Source of the DNA: Exophiala sp. HKRS030
Lineage: Eukaryota; Ascomycota; Eurotiomycetes; Chaetothyriales; Herpotrichiellaceae
Length of the DNA stretch: 64,000 bases
Assembly (NCBI GenBank): GCA_023897205.1
Contig: JAHWDD010000003.1
Location: 4,839,665 to 4,903,664 of the forward strand
Reading direction: 5' to 3'
Shown: piece by piece, positions 22,990 through 36,276 of the stretch
Layout of the letters: every line of letters begins with the position of its first letter
Numbering within the stretch: position 1 is the first letter of the stretch
Translations under genes and position numbers: made by a program
The notes under the pieces: model-generated
Seen by the model: only the letters and a program-made list of their open reading frames with translations
Told to the model about the DNA's origin: nothing
Databases searched by the model: none

Positions 22990-25900
22990 GACTTGGGATG
23001 AGAAGTATACGAAACATCTTCCACCACCATTTCTGCTTGCAAAAAAGTACAGCAAGCAGCCACCCACAGAGTTGCACAAAAGCCAGGTCTAAGAATTCAG
23101 CAGCTGCTATGGATCACGAAAACATTGAGGAAAATTCTTCTGACTGATCGTGCCTCGAGATCATCTTCTACCTCTTCATTGGGAGATTATCTGATCAGAG
23201 AAATTCCACCTACTGGACTTGTACACAGCTTTGCAACTCAGCACTACGTTCGTGTAGAATGTACATTTCGAAAGATATGTCACCAATTGCGAGAGGAGAA
23301 TCGAGGCCGCGGAATCAAAACACTACACTTTGCGGCAACCGCCCACATTCCTTTCCTCATTGAGCCTTCGACTTGCTCAGGAGATTTCTAACTAGAGTGG
23401 CCTTCAAGAGTTGCAATTCAGCGAGAGGGTACACCGCTTCACAGCGAACAAGCCAAAGACAAGCAGATGTCGGCTGAATATCAACCCGAACTGCACCATT
23501 GTACAAAACATATAAGAGAACATATAAGTCTGTCTTACCACAAGTCATTATTCAGGCGACAGGGCTGGTTTCCGCATTGTTTATATGAGAGCTAACATGA
23601 AAACTATTTATTGATGATCCCAACCGAGGTCAGTTGGACGACCAGATGAAAACTACAGATGCATTGGAACAAGAATTTCTGTATCCAGCTGAATATGGTG
23701 ACAGCTTGGTTTAGACAGCGGAAATATCTAAAGGATCACGTGTAACAAGATTGCATTTTGTCCGTGGGATCACAGGATCCCTTTGGAAATGAGCGATTTC
23801 TCATATATTTTCCGTCAGGCAAAACATGGTGGCGAGGCAGAGACCAGATTTTGGCGTTTTAAGGGGATCTGGCCACTGTCTAAAACAATGCCATGTGCCT
23901 ACTATGAGATGACATCTCTATCATAATATTGCGTAGTCCAGCAATGATGACTCTTTGTTCGGCCTAGATTGAGGCAACACATCCTTGGATCATGAATGAA
24001 GATTTGCAGTGAATCATGCGTTTTACTTCTCACCAGGGGATGTTTCTTCCCTCATTCGACATGTCTGCGGTGTCTCGCCTACGATGACTCGATGAGTGCG
24101 TGCGTGGTTCAGATAAGACGTGTCTTCATGACTTATACCCACCTAGGCAGGTACTCTGGGCAGCAGATGAGGCAAACTTTATAAGTACTTACGAATATCA
24201 GGCCCTTGCCTCGTATCCCAAACACCTTTGAGATTAGGACAGTGGTCAAGACTCAACGCAAGTCATCTGGCCAGAGCGCGAGGGTTGATGGCTCGAATCG
24301 AGCCCTGCCACCACGGAGTCACTGGTTGCCGTGCGTGGGTGGTTAGACGGCGATCATATCGACGCTGGTGGCAATTTGACAAAGTCAGATGACTTGGTCG
24401 AACTCACATTCTCTCCATCTACTCGGCACAATGTCATTATGTAAAGAATCTCGCCGAACCACCGTCGCATCTGGGCGATCTCCATCAGAGGTGGTCGAAC
24501 GGGTTTGTCTCTGCCCGTTAGTGGATTTTGTTGTTCCAAGGATGGCGTATGTGAAGTCGAATGCGTCACACCCACACCCTTGGAGCCACACAAGCACACA
24601 CAGACACACACAATTACCCACAAGACAGCGAGAATCTCTTCCTAGGTAGTTACTGTGAGAAGACTGGGTCGGGGAGGGGGAGGAGGGGTCCTGTGGTGCA
24701 GAAACTCAATCCTCACCACCACCCACCGTCGTCGTTCCGAGTCGTCATCTCATCTTTTACCAGCCTTGTATGTATGTAGTAGACCTTCTGAGACTGGAAC
24801 CTGTACAAAGTGTCAAGTGTCAAGTTATCTAGAGCTACGGTACCGAGATTCGAGTTTCTTCTCGTCGCGTTCCGGTCGGCTCCCGAACGAGTCGGGGCAA
24901 ATCAGGTCAAGGTCAGCAGCATCCATTCTTGACATGCAAGGAACATGACAGAACCTAACCTTTTTGCCCTGTGCCTCAGGACCCGAGAAGCAGGATGAGG
25001 TGGAGTATGTCGTTAGGTCGTTGGGTCGCAATGTCATGACATATGCGTACCAAGGACAGAACTACGGAGTATGTAATACCAATGTCAAGTCGAAACCCAA
25101 CTACGTGAGTGGGTACGTTGCTGCTGGCGTGTGTCGGTAGCCACCTCAGCCTACCTAGGCAGTCCGAAGATAGATCCTGTACGGAGTAGGTTCTGGCAGA
25201 GTGGACGGAGTAGGCAAGTAACGGTTTTTACTTTTTCTCTTCAGACATCTCCCAAGCGAGAGACATGGCCGCGACGAACTCGACTGACTAGCTAGTATAA
25301 GTCGAGTTTGAGTTTTCCCTAAATTCGAACCACACAGCTATTTTCCCCCTACACACAAACAAGAACCCGCTATCTTCGGCGAATATGCCTAACTCAATCG
25401 TAGCCCAAACTATAATATACAACGGCGAAAGCCTTTTTTTTTACTCCGTACTGTTGTTTCTTCCTCTTCCTTTCACTTTTAGAGTTTTTTGGTCTGTTGT
25501 TTTTGCTCGGCGCTCGAGTCACAATGACTCGTGTCTGCCTTTACTTACGGGCTCCATCTTCTCGATTTCACTCGCTGGCCCGATGCCCGACGCCCGACGC
25601 CTGGTGCCTGGTGCCGCGAGACGTTGGACCTCCTGTACCTTTTGCGGGGGGCGCGGCGTAGAAGAATGAGGCAAAAGGAAGAGAAAAGGATAAGTTGTGA
25701 CTAATGCGCGTCGCGTTTGGGGTTGTTTAGAGTTAAAAGGTGGCATGAGGGTCTGTCTATCTGTCTGTACGGACTAGTAACCAGTTATGTATGTACCTAC
25801 ATATCGAGGACCCAGGTAGTAGGCAATAGGGTAGGAGGTACTAATCAATAAGGGCTTAACAAGACAGATATGGAGTAGGTGATTACTACGTATTGGATCA

Positions 25901-28900
25901 CCGGTGTACGGAGTACCACTGGCACTTGTCCACTCTGTATTCCAACCCAACCAACTCAGATCCTTGGCTTCAACTTGCTGGACGAACCTGGATGTCCCGT
26001 TGTAACTCTAATCTCGGTGCCTTGACCTTGGAGAGTCCCGGGCCCATGGGTTCGCTCTGGCGTTGCATTCGTACACCTCGATGGCTTAGATATGTACCAC
26101 CTAATAAGTAGGGCAGTAATTACGTCGTAGTTGGGTCTGGTCGTGGCTCCTTGGGACATCGTGGTTAAAATATCGGTCGATCGATCAGATCAGATCCTCC
26201 GTCGGAGGTGTTGAGGACTGAGAGATGTCGGCGTCAAGATAACCTCTGCGACGGCATGATCAAGCTGCTGAGGTGCCACGGTACTCAAGGGGTTGGGGGG
26301 GTTCCATATCGCCCGTCGCCGACTCTAAGTATATTCCACACGCCCTCTGGTTTGCATGTTAAGTAGGAACATGGTATGCCAGCTTTCATCTGCCAGCAGA
26401 CTATCATTACCACGTAGAGCTGGGTGGGGGTTCTTTTGAGAATAATATTTTCGAGTCTTGGTTTCCCAAGCACCCAACCGGGGCACTGCCTTCGCGATGG
26501 ACCTACCAGGTATATGAATCCAGCTAGCGTGCCTGACGATCATCGTGCTCGAGCTATACGAAACCGGAATGTTCGATCGGCGATGATCAGCTGGACGTTG
26601 GTATGGGGTTTGTTGCCCTCGCGGCCGCGGTGCACAGAGGATTCTCGACGATCAATTCTTGCAATCACGCGCTCGTTGTGTACTATCTTGGACCCCTTGC
26701 TCTGACTCGTGCTGCAATGTGGAGGGTTTTCTTGGGAAAACTTGGACAACATTCATATTTCCTGTCAGCCTCCTGAGTTCTGACGAGAGGAGGAATCCTT
26801 CGAGGTTCGATGCCCAATTTGGCCGGTGGCGATCACTCGGCCTTGAAGCCCGAACGGGGACCAATGGGTATATCGCTAGTTAGGAACTCGCTAGGGGCAA
26901 AGGGAAGAGGGCTAGGATGTATTCAACGGCACTGCTTCCTTGTTGCTCGTGGTGGGCACCGTGTATACAGTATACCGGGACTTGTTGGAAAATAGCGCTG
27001 CCCACTCCATTTTATCCCGGAATGTAACAATGAGCTCCTACGTATACGACACTACCGTAGAGGCCTGGTAATAATGGTGATAATAAATGAGTGGAATCTT
27101 ACCGTTTGGCCTCCGACATATCTCCTATTGGGCGGGGCTGCATTATGTGTACAGTCTACGTATGTACGTGTGTAGTCAAGATTAGGCCTGTTTGATGGAG
27201 GCTTTGGCACGTTTGAGATGATGCAAGTAAGCATTGCAAAACACAGGGCCCTGAACCCTGCGCGGTCAGAGAGGAGATCGAAATAAATATCTACACAGGC
27301 CATCCTTGCCACGTTTGACCATGGCCAACGGTGCGTGGCTAGGATATAGACTACTTACCAATTTTTTTTTTCAAAGTCTGAGGGTATTCAACCAAAATTC
27401 CAAGTGGTTCTAGGCGGTGATAATGCTCAACCTAGGCAGGTCAAAATACTGTGATGTGGTTTCTGCGATATGATCTGCCGCCGACGTGACAGATCCGTGC
27501 CGATCTCTGAGCAAACTTTCAGAGATCCTTGAAACCCGAACCCAGATACCAGGTACCAACCAAGGATGTCCAGCACACGACCCCTACAACCATGCCCACG
27601 AGTCCACGAGTCCACGACACCCCAACGCAACGTAACGTAACGGGCATTTTGTGACAGATGACACTTCGGCAAAGCCACGGGATTGCGATTTATATTTTCT
27701 CGCCTATGAAGATCTGAAACGGAAGAATCGGAGATTCATGTCTGAAACATGTCCCAAGAAGGAATTCACTGTTCAGGGGTAGTGTTTTGTCCAGAACGGG
27801 TATAAGCAACGGCTTGAGGGAAAAACAGTGGATGGCTACGTAAGATGTTTCATTGGGATTGGCCTTTGCAACATGCATACATACAGGACGTAATAATGTC
27901 CTTGGAAGATTCGTCCGTTGGGTAAGCCGACGTTCGTACCCCGTCGCTACTTGAATGTGGGCCCAGGTTGATCTTGTCGGGGATGGGCACAAGTCATTTA
28001 CATACCGAGAAGGTACGAGAAACTACCAAGGTACGTACCGGTCTGTGTTTGACGTCAATCCTACAAGAACAAGTCCTGCGGAGGATGTTCTCCTTGGATA
28101 CATTGATAAGACATACGGGCGAGATAGAGAATAGATACTAGATCTCCGGCAATAATCCACGAATTCTCACAACTCACCAGGTATCAAAATGGGCTCAACC
28201 AATGCGGCTCCAGAACCTCGTATTCAAATGTGGGTGTGCATCGGGGATCAGTAGGTGGCAAGGATAGCCGCATATCTGGCTCCTCGTTTTCCATGCCGAA
28301 GCTGCCTGGCACAGGTCGCTTCCGCTGTCAGCAGGGTGCATTCATCGGGATGGGAAAAGAGAACCCAGAACGATCTGCCGGATGAAGAAATTCTACGTCT
28401 TCTGCAAATTCTCATTGTCGTGTCAAGCTTATCCATGAGTTCGTAGATATGCGGAGGGGGCTTTTCAAAGTCATGGGACTTTAGTCGTGATGGCGTTGCT
28501 GAACTTGATGTAACGAACTAGACCTCCTGTATTGACTATAGTATAAAGTACTAGCATTGTCTGCTGCTTGTAGAACAGACTTTGGAGTTGACCGCAAGAC
28601 AAGGAATACGAGTTTCGCAAGATGGATCGGGATTGGCACACGAGAGACTCACATGAAACACAGTGGTTTTGTTGCTCGTGCATGATACACCCGTATTGGA
28701 GCTAGTCCTCCGTAACTCAGCCGTGGAGGAAATCTGATCGTGTGTAACTCCGTACTCCGTCCTCCATAGTTCTCAAACTTCCGGGAAGTCAAAAAAGATC
28801 TTTGTGCGGGTTGCTTCGAAAGGTGTGACTCGTGCGAAATGTGATTCGGTGAGATAGTTCCGCAATGTCATATTTCGAAAATATTCCGTAGTCAGAAAAC

Positions 28901-31148
28901 TTCATTACAGAGTACGGAGGACTGATCAGTCAGAGTCAACCCCAGCCCACTCTTTCGTTAGGCTTTTCCTCCTTGTTGGATTCCATTTGTCCCGAGGTGG
29001 CGAAGGGGGGTCACAGTGGGTGAGAGGGGTGGAGGGTCACTGGGGTTTTGGATGAGGAAGCTTTTGAGTTTTGGATCCTGCGCTAGTGCGCGTCTTTAGC
29101 GCCTTGGCATTGTCCCGGAAGGATGTGGAGAAGGCAGGAACTACTAACCTCAACGTGGCCTGTGCTTGCCGATTGAGTCTGTCAGACATAAAATCTTTGT
29201 GGAAGCAAGACTGGAGGGTAAATGTCGATTGATAACGAACGAAGCGAGCATTGGAAGCGACCCTGCGAGCGTCGTTCGTACTTTTTAGACGAGCACCCTA
29301 CTTTAAGTCACTTCTATTCCACAGTATACCCTGTCCTCAGTACTACAAATCCCTAGTAGGTACAATGCTGTACTAGGCATCACCAAAATTGAGGTACACT
29401 ACCCTGGCACTGCCTAAAGCTATCACGATCTACCGACCATGACCCTCAAGGGCCTCAAGCGACCTTGTCCCGTTTGCCTTTACCAAAAACAATCCATGGC
29501 CCGAGATTTCGTTGAGCCACGTTTTCTCCCCATCCTCAGTTGGAATTCATGCACCCCCGGTTGTGGCCTGGGGCTTCCAGTACTGCTTACACCCCTCCCC
29601 GCCGCAAAGCTAGTCTATTCTTGGGACGAATTCCTAGTGTGATCCGCTTCGTCAAATTTCATCCGTGGTCGTTAAAGTGCTTGGTCGTTCATAGATAGGA
29701 TCCAAACAGTCCCAGGCCTGCCGAATTTCGAGCTGCTCGGACTAACTTAGAGCGGCGAGCCTGCCGACTTCGGCTTTTGCACGCCGTTGCACCTAAGGTG
29801 CCTACAGGGGGCCTTGTACCCTCGAATTTCCACAGCCTGATCCCCGACTCCCGAAAGATACGCTCCTTCGCTTCGTTTAGCATGTGCGGCCGCGATTCTA
29901 CCACATGCGATGTTCACTGGTCTGGAGAAATGCCACATGAAGGGAAAGACCTCAACATCGGCCTTGTCGGGCGATGTACGGAGTGCACGCAATGCAGAAC
30001 TGGGTCGTGTTTAACACCTCTCTAGGTTTGTATATAGTGGTTTAAATTGGTATAGTTTTATCTTCAGAACGATAAAACCGTCCTGTACGTAAATCAGAGA
30101 CTAGATTCTTCGCTTGTAACCAGCTAGGTCAGGATAAGCCAGTACGCCCGCCCTACAGTACTTGTAAGGCTAGTCAGTCCACAGTTCTAATGGCTCGAAA
30201 GCTCTTGAGCAAGTCAAGCTTGAATACGAGATATATTCCTGTCAATCCCGGGCAATATTTGCAGCACCAAGACTGAGTAGGATAACCGGAAGAGAAAAGA
30301 CACAATTGCCAGGGAGAATTATTTGAATGCCGTTCTAGCCTCTAAACCTGTTTTGTCCGCCGAGATTGACAAGGAGATACTCGGAGCATGGATCGAATGT
30401 GATTGCTGCAGTGTAAACCAGCCACCACAGAAACTGAGAGGCTTTGTCACTCACAAGCACAAGATACAAAGCGACTACCGCTTCGGGACGCAGCATCAAT
30501 TGCAAGCCATAAGCAAATGGTACATTGGCAAAGGACCAACATGAGAAGATATGAATGCATAATGCAACGGAACAAAACGCGAAACAAGGGAACAACCCTA
30601 GAAAGGGTTAGCATGGGCGACTTGGCCGTGGTTTGAGACATGAAATGAGGGCAGGTATCACTGCTCATCAAAGTATCAAACAATGTCGCCTTCCGTCCAT
30701 GCACCATCCTCCATGGAAGAAATTTGAAGGTAAGTGCTTGGTAATTGGAAGACGTCGAAATTCATATAGGCACGATAAAAATTTCCTTCAGACATTCGCG
30801 CATGGAAGATAGACACGATGCTGTACACACAAATGCCATGTTGTTTGGAGATGGAAAAGGGACAGAATTTTGGAACGAGAGCAAGTCCAGTCGGCACGCT
30901 TTGACAGAAGAATTGCTGGAATGTTGGACGAGTTTGATTGTTTTCCGATATACTCTGATCTGACACCTTCATAAAGCGCATCCCTCAATGGGGACACTGA
31001 ACCTCCACCGTGCGAAAATTGTCCAGGCGAAGTCGGTTGGTAATGTTTTGATCGGTAATTATCGCTCGAGGGAGTAAAAGGCGCAGGGGAAAATTCTGCC
31101 TGGACGTCGACCGTCTCGCTTGATCGTGAACCTCATCGCAACCCATTT
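22990..31148. other. 8.2-kb interval with no supportable gene
   Basis: No domain, intron-joined product, tRNA or rRNA could be recognised on either strand; all open frames are under about 100 codons. The interval contains a CA-rich tract (24590-24612), four exact copies of TACGGAGTA/TACTCCGTA (25063, 25180, 25442, 25907) and several near copies, plus CCTAGG-type words. It shows no homopolymer-poor or strongly AT-skewed composition by eye that would prove repeat-induced point mutation. A lineage-specific short gene or noncoding RNA cannot be excluded. Confidence 0.5.
24590..24612. repeat. CA-rich microsatellite
   Basis: Imperfect (CA)n tract in the gene-poor interval. It produces spurious Cys/Val-rich open frames on the opposite strand. 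Confidence 0.7.
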
Positions 31149-31463
31149 TTACACAGTGTCCCGCTTGCCCTCCTTAGCCTCCTTGAGCGCCTTCATCGTT
31201 CCGTGTAGAGCATGTCTGTGGTTTCTTCGGAACTTGGGATCTGTGCCCTTGAGGGAAGGATATCTGTGAGTCTTTGGCTTCTTGATACTGTTGCGCGGAG
31301 TTTATGTTAGTCGACCCGAGGCATTTCTCGCAAAGTCTGAATGAATCGCATACCCGTTTCGGTGAGCCTTCTTGGACTGGTTGTGTTGAGACGAGTTCTT
31401 TGATTCTGCAGATGGTCAGATCTCAATCTTTTGAACTAAAAGAATGTAATACTCACTGGCCAT
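31149..31463 (-). CDS. rpl29: 60S ribosomal protein L29
   Basis: Small basic ribosomal protein of the large subunit, only 65 residues, so it is invisible to simple ORF calling. Exon 1 is just 7 nt (31463-31457, ATGGCCA), followed by intron 31456-31406 (GTGAGT...TGCAG), exon 2 (31405-31354), intron 31353-31288 (GTATGC...ACTAAC...CAACAG) and exon 3 (31287-31149, ending in TAA). Joined, it reads [20 protein letters not shown] then [29 protein letters not shown] and a lysine-rich tail, a full match to the L29 family (N-terminal SKNHTTHNQS-like motif, KGVDPKFLRNMR-like motif). Both junctions restore codons (A|AA Lys, GG|T Gly). It is head to head with ERV46, 400 bp apart. Confidence 0.96.
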
Positions 31464-31863
31464 CTTGTCGGTTGGAATGACCTGATCGCTGTGGGAACTT
31501 TGTTCTACTGTCTGGAGGTCTGAAGTCGTTACCAAAAGTTCATCACGAATTGTTTGTGGGTGTTCCGACTTTGGGAAAGTAGAGCGAGGCTTGGCATTTT
31601 GGTTGGCACGTGATTCTGGGCGCAGGCACATCCCTACAGGGTTTCACCAATCGGCCCCTTGGAAAATCTCCGAAACTCTCCCTTCAGGCTTGATCGCCAG
31701 AGCGAACATTCTGTCCACTTGGGAGTAACCAAGGCCGGAGTATGCTGCTTTTCTCACAGATGACGAGTGTTCAAGTTTAATGGCCGTTTAATGCTTTGGA
31801 ATTCTCGAACTTGCTTGCTGGCGTCTTTGCGCATCTCGCGCATTCCCTCTTTTCGCCAACACC
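31464..31863. promoter_or_regulatory. bidirectional promoter, RPL29 and ERV46
   Basis: Both start codons face away from this 400-bp spacer, so it must hold both promoters. It includes one CACGTG palindrome near 31607, the core site of Pho4/NUC-1-type and other bHLH factors. Whether this is used is unknown. Confidence 0.55.
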
Positions 31864-33228
31864 ATGCCCGTTAAATCGCGGTTCACTCGCCTCGATGCAT
31901 TTACCAAGACAGTCGAGGACGCCCGCGTACGGACAACCTCAGGCGGAATTGTGACAATTACATCGATACTTTTGATAATATTTCTGGTATGGGGAGAATG
32001 GGCAGACTATCGGAGGATTCTGGTGCAGCCAGAGTTGATTGTTGACAAGGGGAGAGGTATGTCGGATTACTTCGACATAAAAGTCTTGCAGTGTGGCTAA
32101 TGACATTTCTGTATAGGAGAGAAAATGGAAATCCACCTCAACATTACCTTCCCTCGAATACCATGCGAACTTCTTACACTAGACGTAATGGATGTCTCTG
32201 GCGAGCAGCAAACGGGGGTTGTGCATGGAGTCAACAAAGTCAGACTATCACCTGTGGCCGAAGGGTCGAAGGTGATTGACACGACTGCGCTCCAACTGCA
32301 CCAGCAAGACAATGCTGTTCATCTGGACCCTGACTATTGCGGATCCTGCTACTCGGCTCCCGCGCCTGCGAATGCTGCAAAGGCAGGATGTTGCAACACT
32401 TGCGATGAAGTTCGTGAAGCCTACGCATCAAACAGCTGGTCTTTTGGGCGTGGAGAAGGAGTCGAACAGTGTGAGCGCGAAGGTTACGGGGAACGCCTTC
32501 TTGCTCAGAGAAACGAGGGCTGCCGAATCGAAGGCGTTATTCGAGTGAACAAGGTCGTGGGCAACTTTCATATTGCACCTGGTCGAAGCTTCAGTAATGG
32601 AAACATGCATGTGCATGATCTCAACAACTATTTCGATTCACCCGTCGAAGGAGGGCATACCTTTACCCATGAGATACACTCTTTAAGATTTGGACCGCAG
32701 CTGGATGGAGAGGGCTCCAAGAAATGGAGTGATCATCATCATGCCAATCCACTGGATGGGAACAAGCAGGAGACTAACGAGGCAGGATACAACTATATGT
32801 ATTTCATCAAGGTGGTCTCGACTTCGTACCTACCTCTCGGATGGGATGAGGATCGGTCGCTGAAGCAACACTCCACCCTCAATGATCTGATCCCCTTGGG
32901 GATGCAGGGCAAGGGTGCAGGCAGTCAAGGCTCGATCGAAACGCACCAATACTCTGTCACTTCTCATAAGAGGTCCCTTGGAGGTGGCAACGATGCTGCC
33001 GAAGGTCACAAAGAGCGACTGCATGCCCATGGAGGTATTCCCGGCGTTTTCTTCTCCTACGACATTAGCCCGATGAAGGTCATCAACCGCGAGGCTCGGC
33101 CGAAGACCTTCGCGAACTTCCTAACTGGAGTTTGCGCCGTCATTGGTGGCACCCTGACGGTAGCAGCTGCCATTGATCGTGGCTTATATGAAGGCTCTAC
33201 ACGTTTAAAGAAGTCTCATACGGGATGA
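31864..33228 (+). CDS. erv46: COPII vesicle protein ERV46 (ERGIC3 family)
   Basis: ERV46 cycles between ER and Golgi in COPII/COPI vesicles, usually paired with Erv41, and acts in cargo sorting and retrieval. Two exons, 31864-32056 and 32117-33228, joined across a 60-nt intron (GTATGT...TATAG) within VDKGRG|EKMEI; 434 residues. One membrane segment near the N terminus (about 27-47, GIVTITSILLIIFLVWG) and one near the C terminus (FLTGVCAVIGGTLTVAAAID) flank a large lumenal domain. That domain carries the conserved NITFPRIPCELLTLDVMD motif, the cysteine cluster DYCGSCY...GCCNTCDEV, GCRIEGVIRVNKVVGNFHI, and GVFFSYDISPMKV before the second helix. The short cytosolic tail has KK in LKKSHTG. Confidence 0.96.
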
Positions 33229-34681
33229 AGTTTGATGATGCCAGAAGTGATGCCATTATATAGATGAATTGAGTGGGCGTATGGAAGTTTGATATCCATT
33301 CAGGAAACCATCAGCATGAATGAACACTGGGAGTTTATTGCGTGAAAGAGTAGCGTTTTGTCCCAACCTACAAAATCAAAATTCCTTTCTGTATTATCAT
33401 CAGGGGTTTCGTGTTAGTGGTCAATCACAAATTTTGCATACTACGCTGAGACGTATCAGACATTTCGAATAAAAAGAAGGCTAAAAAAGATCTGCAGAAA
33501 CGTCAGCTCTTGATCAAATACGACAAACTTCCAAAGAATGTTGGTTCTATGCAAAACTTGAACACGGTTGGCGTTCGGGCGTTTTGGTGTTTTTCAGAAG
33601 AACCTTTTCTAAGCATCGACAACAGGTCAAGCTAGGACGATGTAACCATTGACCAGGGGAAGGCATATGACGATACTCTTCCCTTTTCGCCTAGACTTGC
33701 ATCCTTTTCCGGCTCTTCCTAATGCAATGAGGTTTCTTGAGGTCATCATTTTGGGTGTTTCGATTAAGGGGGCATTGGTATGAGAACTGAGATATGAAGT
33801 AACGACTTACCAAAGAGAAACAAGTCACCAATTTCAAATCTTCGAGACCACGCTAAAATATGTTCAGTCTCTCTCGGGAGAACCGACTCTGCTATTCCAA
33901 AAAGAAGTCGAAATGGTTTGAGAGTCCATAGTCGTAGTCCATCAACAGAATAAGAATTTGGATCTGTGCAGTGCTTGATAGAAGCCCGACAAGGACGTAA
34001 ATCAATCTGTGTACGAAGAGGTTTCTGAAGTGAGAAACCCTGGGATCAGATCTACAAAATATTTTGTCTGCTGCCAAGCCACGGAAAAACTCTCCGCTCC
34101 ACGCCGACGGACCGGACCACATCCCTTTCTTTATTGGCCCATATGAACCTGGATATCTGAGAGGCCAGCGGCCTTACACTGCTTGGTTGAATCGTATCGC
34201 TGGGTAGGGTGCTCTTTCTCACGAACGCAGTATCATGCTATATTCAATCGGCAAACCAATTTTCAGTCGAGATATAACATCAATCGATGTTCGGTTGCAC
34301 GAAGACCGCAGCGAACAACCAAGAGACCCCATAGACAAACCCTTGCCCAAGTGCTCAGACCAGTGTCCATTTGAACGGCGATAGAGGCTCACTGTTAGAA
34401 TAACTCGAATCGGCTGCATGGCTACATGGTTCGCAGGCTACATATATATATGATCAACCGCAGCGGGTCGCGTGATGCCGGAGCCGGAGCCTAAAGGAGT
34501 CGTACAGTTATAACGACAATGGGCTCCTTGTCAGCCGGTGCAAGTAAATCTGAGGATGTACGCGGTATACTTAGAGAGTATTAAGCTGATTGGTCGAGCT
34601 CCTGAACACATCAGAAGGCATTACCCTGATCTGTGTCTCCTTAGCATACAAATGGATAGATAATATAAAAACTCCTCTGGC
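33229..34681. other. intergenic, convergent
   Basis: Between the ends of ERV46 (+) and the acetyltransferase-like gene (-). No coding region is supported; the short frames have no recognisable features. A short TA run occurs at about 34441-34451. Confidence 0.55.
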
Positions 34682-36276
34682 TTATTTCGAGTTTTCCCTT
34701 TCACTTCCTGCCAGTTCGCCTAACAATCGTTGCAAATCCCGAAGAACACCTGACACTAACGAACCCTCCACAATACCCTCTATCCAGGAAACCGCAATGC
34801 TGAGCCTCCCATCCATCCCCGTGACAAGAGAAGCAGACAACGCCGCACCCGCCACGCCAGCGCTTTGACTGAATACGACCTTACTTACCTTCCACACAGG
34901 GCTTGCACCGCCATCTGAGTTGTGTCCAGGGGCCAATTTTTCCTTCGCCTTGAAGACACCGAGGTTTGATACCTCGAAGCTCGTCTCTCGTGGACGCCCT
35001 ACTTTCTTCCTGAAGAAGTCATGGAAATTCCCGACCCAGCGCAAGAGCGCAATCTCGATGTTCGTGCCGTCCTTGGCCAGTTCAGATGAGATTGTCTCCT
35101 TGACTTTGCGCGCTTGGTCCCATGAGAAGTAGTTAAGAAGGCTCGTGTCCTGGCGAGGGCCAGTTTCTCCTGGACTTCTGGTGTTGATCATTGGGAGATC
35201 GCGTGGCCTGTGATGCCGGTGAACGTAACGTGATACGAAAGTGCCCATCGAATCATCGCTGATAATGTCACTAGGCAGCCACCTCCGTAGGCTGATGGGG
35301 CCGTCGGCGTTCAGTACTGAGCATTCTTCTGGAGAGAGATTGGCGAATAATACAACGGCGAAGGCTTCCTCGATTGTCGCAGTGAGTGTGGTAGCATTAC
35401 GCCGTGATGCTAAAAGCAGGTTTGTGGTGATTTCTCGAGAGATGAGGATCGTCGTAATCCGAGTGGTCCGTTTTGATGATTCGTCAGTAACAGGCTCGCC
35501 TGTCCAGAGACCGGCGGGTGTCTTTGGAAACCATTCATTCCATTGTGCACGTACGAGAAACGGAATGGTCAGCTTGAGAGGGTGCAGCATTTCGAGATTT
35601 GGAAGAAGACGAATATCAGGCGACTTTAACGTTGTTTCGACGCCATCTTTCGAGCCATCGAGTGGCAGGGGAGGCGAAGCCTCCGACAGCGCCGATAGGA
35701 ACGTTCGGTGAAAGGCGAGCCCCGAACCTCCATCTGCAATGGCATGGTGAAAGACAAACACTGCGACAAACGAACTGGAATTATCAGGACGTTGGAGGAT
35801 GATCAGGCGCCAGAATGGCAGCTCGCCAAGATGGTCCTTGAAGCTGAGATTATGCTGCGCTTCTAGAATCTTGTCGAGCTCAGTGTCGTGGCCGTCATCA
35901 CTGTCATCCCAATATCTCTGCCGAGTAAGAAAAGTCACCGTCCGGCTCAAGTCAATACTGGGAAGACGGACGAAGAATGGCGCTTTCTTATCTTCGTCCA
36001 GTGGTATCGCACTCAAACTGGGGTTTTGAGCTATTACTTGAGCAGTCGCCTTGTATATCAAGCCTTGTAACGCCTGAGAAGTAGATGGAGATGAAGTGTA
36101 ATAGGTCGCGCTCACCGCGACATTCTTGTAGAAATCGAGGGCGTGACGAGCCGTGGCGTGTTGCTCTAAAGGGCCTTGATTTACAATGGTCAGTGCCAGG
36201 CACATTCGATTTTAGAACTTTGAAGACGGCACCTACCAGCCGGCCTCAGTCTCTCGAAAGAGTACGGGTCCACCAT
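34682..36276 (-). CDS. Alcohol acetyltransferase-like (AATase) protein
   Basis: CoA-dependent acyltransferase of the fungal AATase family (the family includes yeast alcohol O-acetyltransferases; the substrate here is not predictable). Exon 1, 36276-36237, encodes MVDPYSFERLRPA; intron 36236-36175 (GTAGGT...CAAG); exon 2, 36174-34682; 510 residues. The acyltransferase HxxxD motif lies in FVFHHAIADGGSG (about residue 165). Upstream are conserved ALQGLIYKATAQVIAQNPSLS and PFWRLIILQ segments; the usual later half with LLNYFSWDQ and VGRPRETSFEVSNLG is present. Start choice: the first exon restores the RLRP...LEQ motif common at the N terminus of this family. No other biosynthetic gene adjoins it closely enough to argue for a cluster. 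Confidence 0.85.

Noticed and set aside
24240..24316. tRNA-like segment with a GGCTCGAATCGAGCC T-arm-like hairpin
   Set aside because: The acceptor stem, D-arm and anticodon arm cannot be formed in correct spacing on either strand; the hairpin is a chance palindrome.
24259..24396. inverted repeat CAAGTCATCTG ... CAGATGACTTG with an inner TGCCACC/GGTGGCA pair
   Set aside because: Arms are only 11 and 7 bp, spacing is asymmetric, and no target duplication flanks them; not convincing as an element or hairpin.
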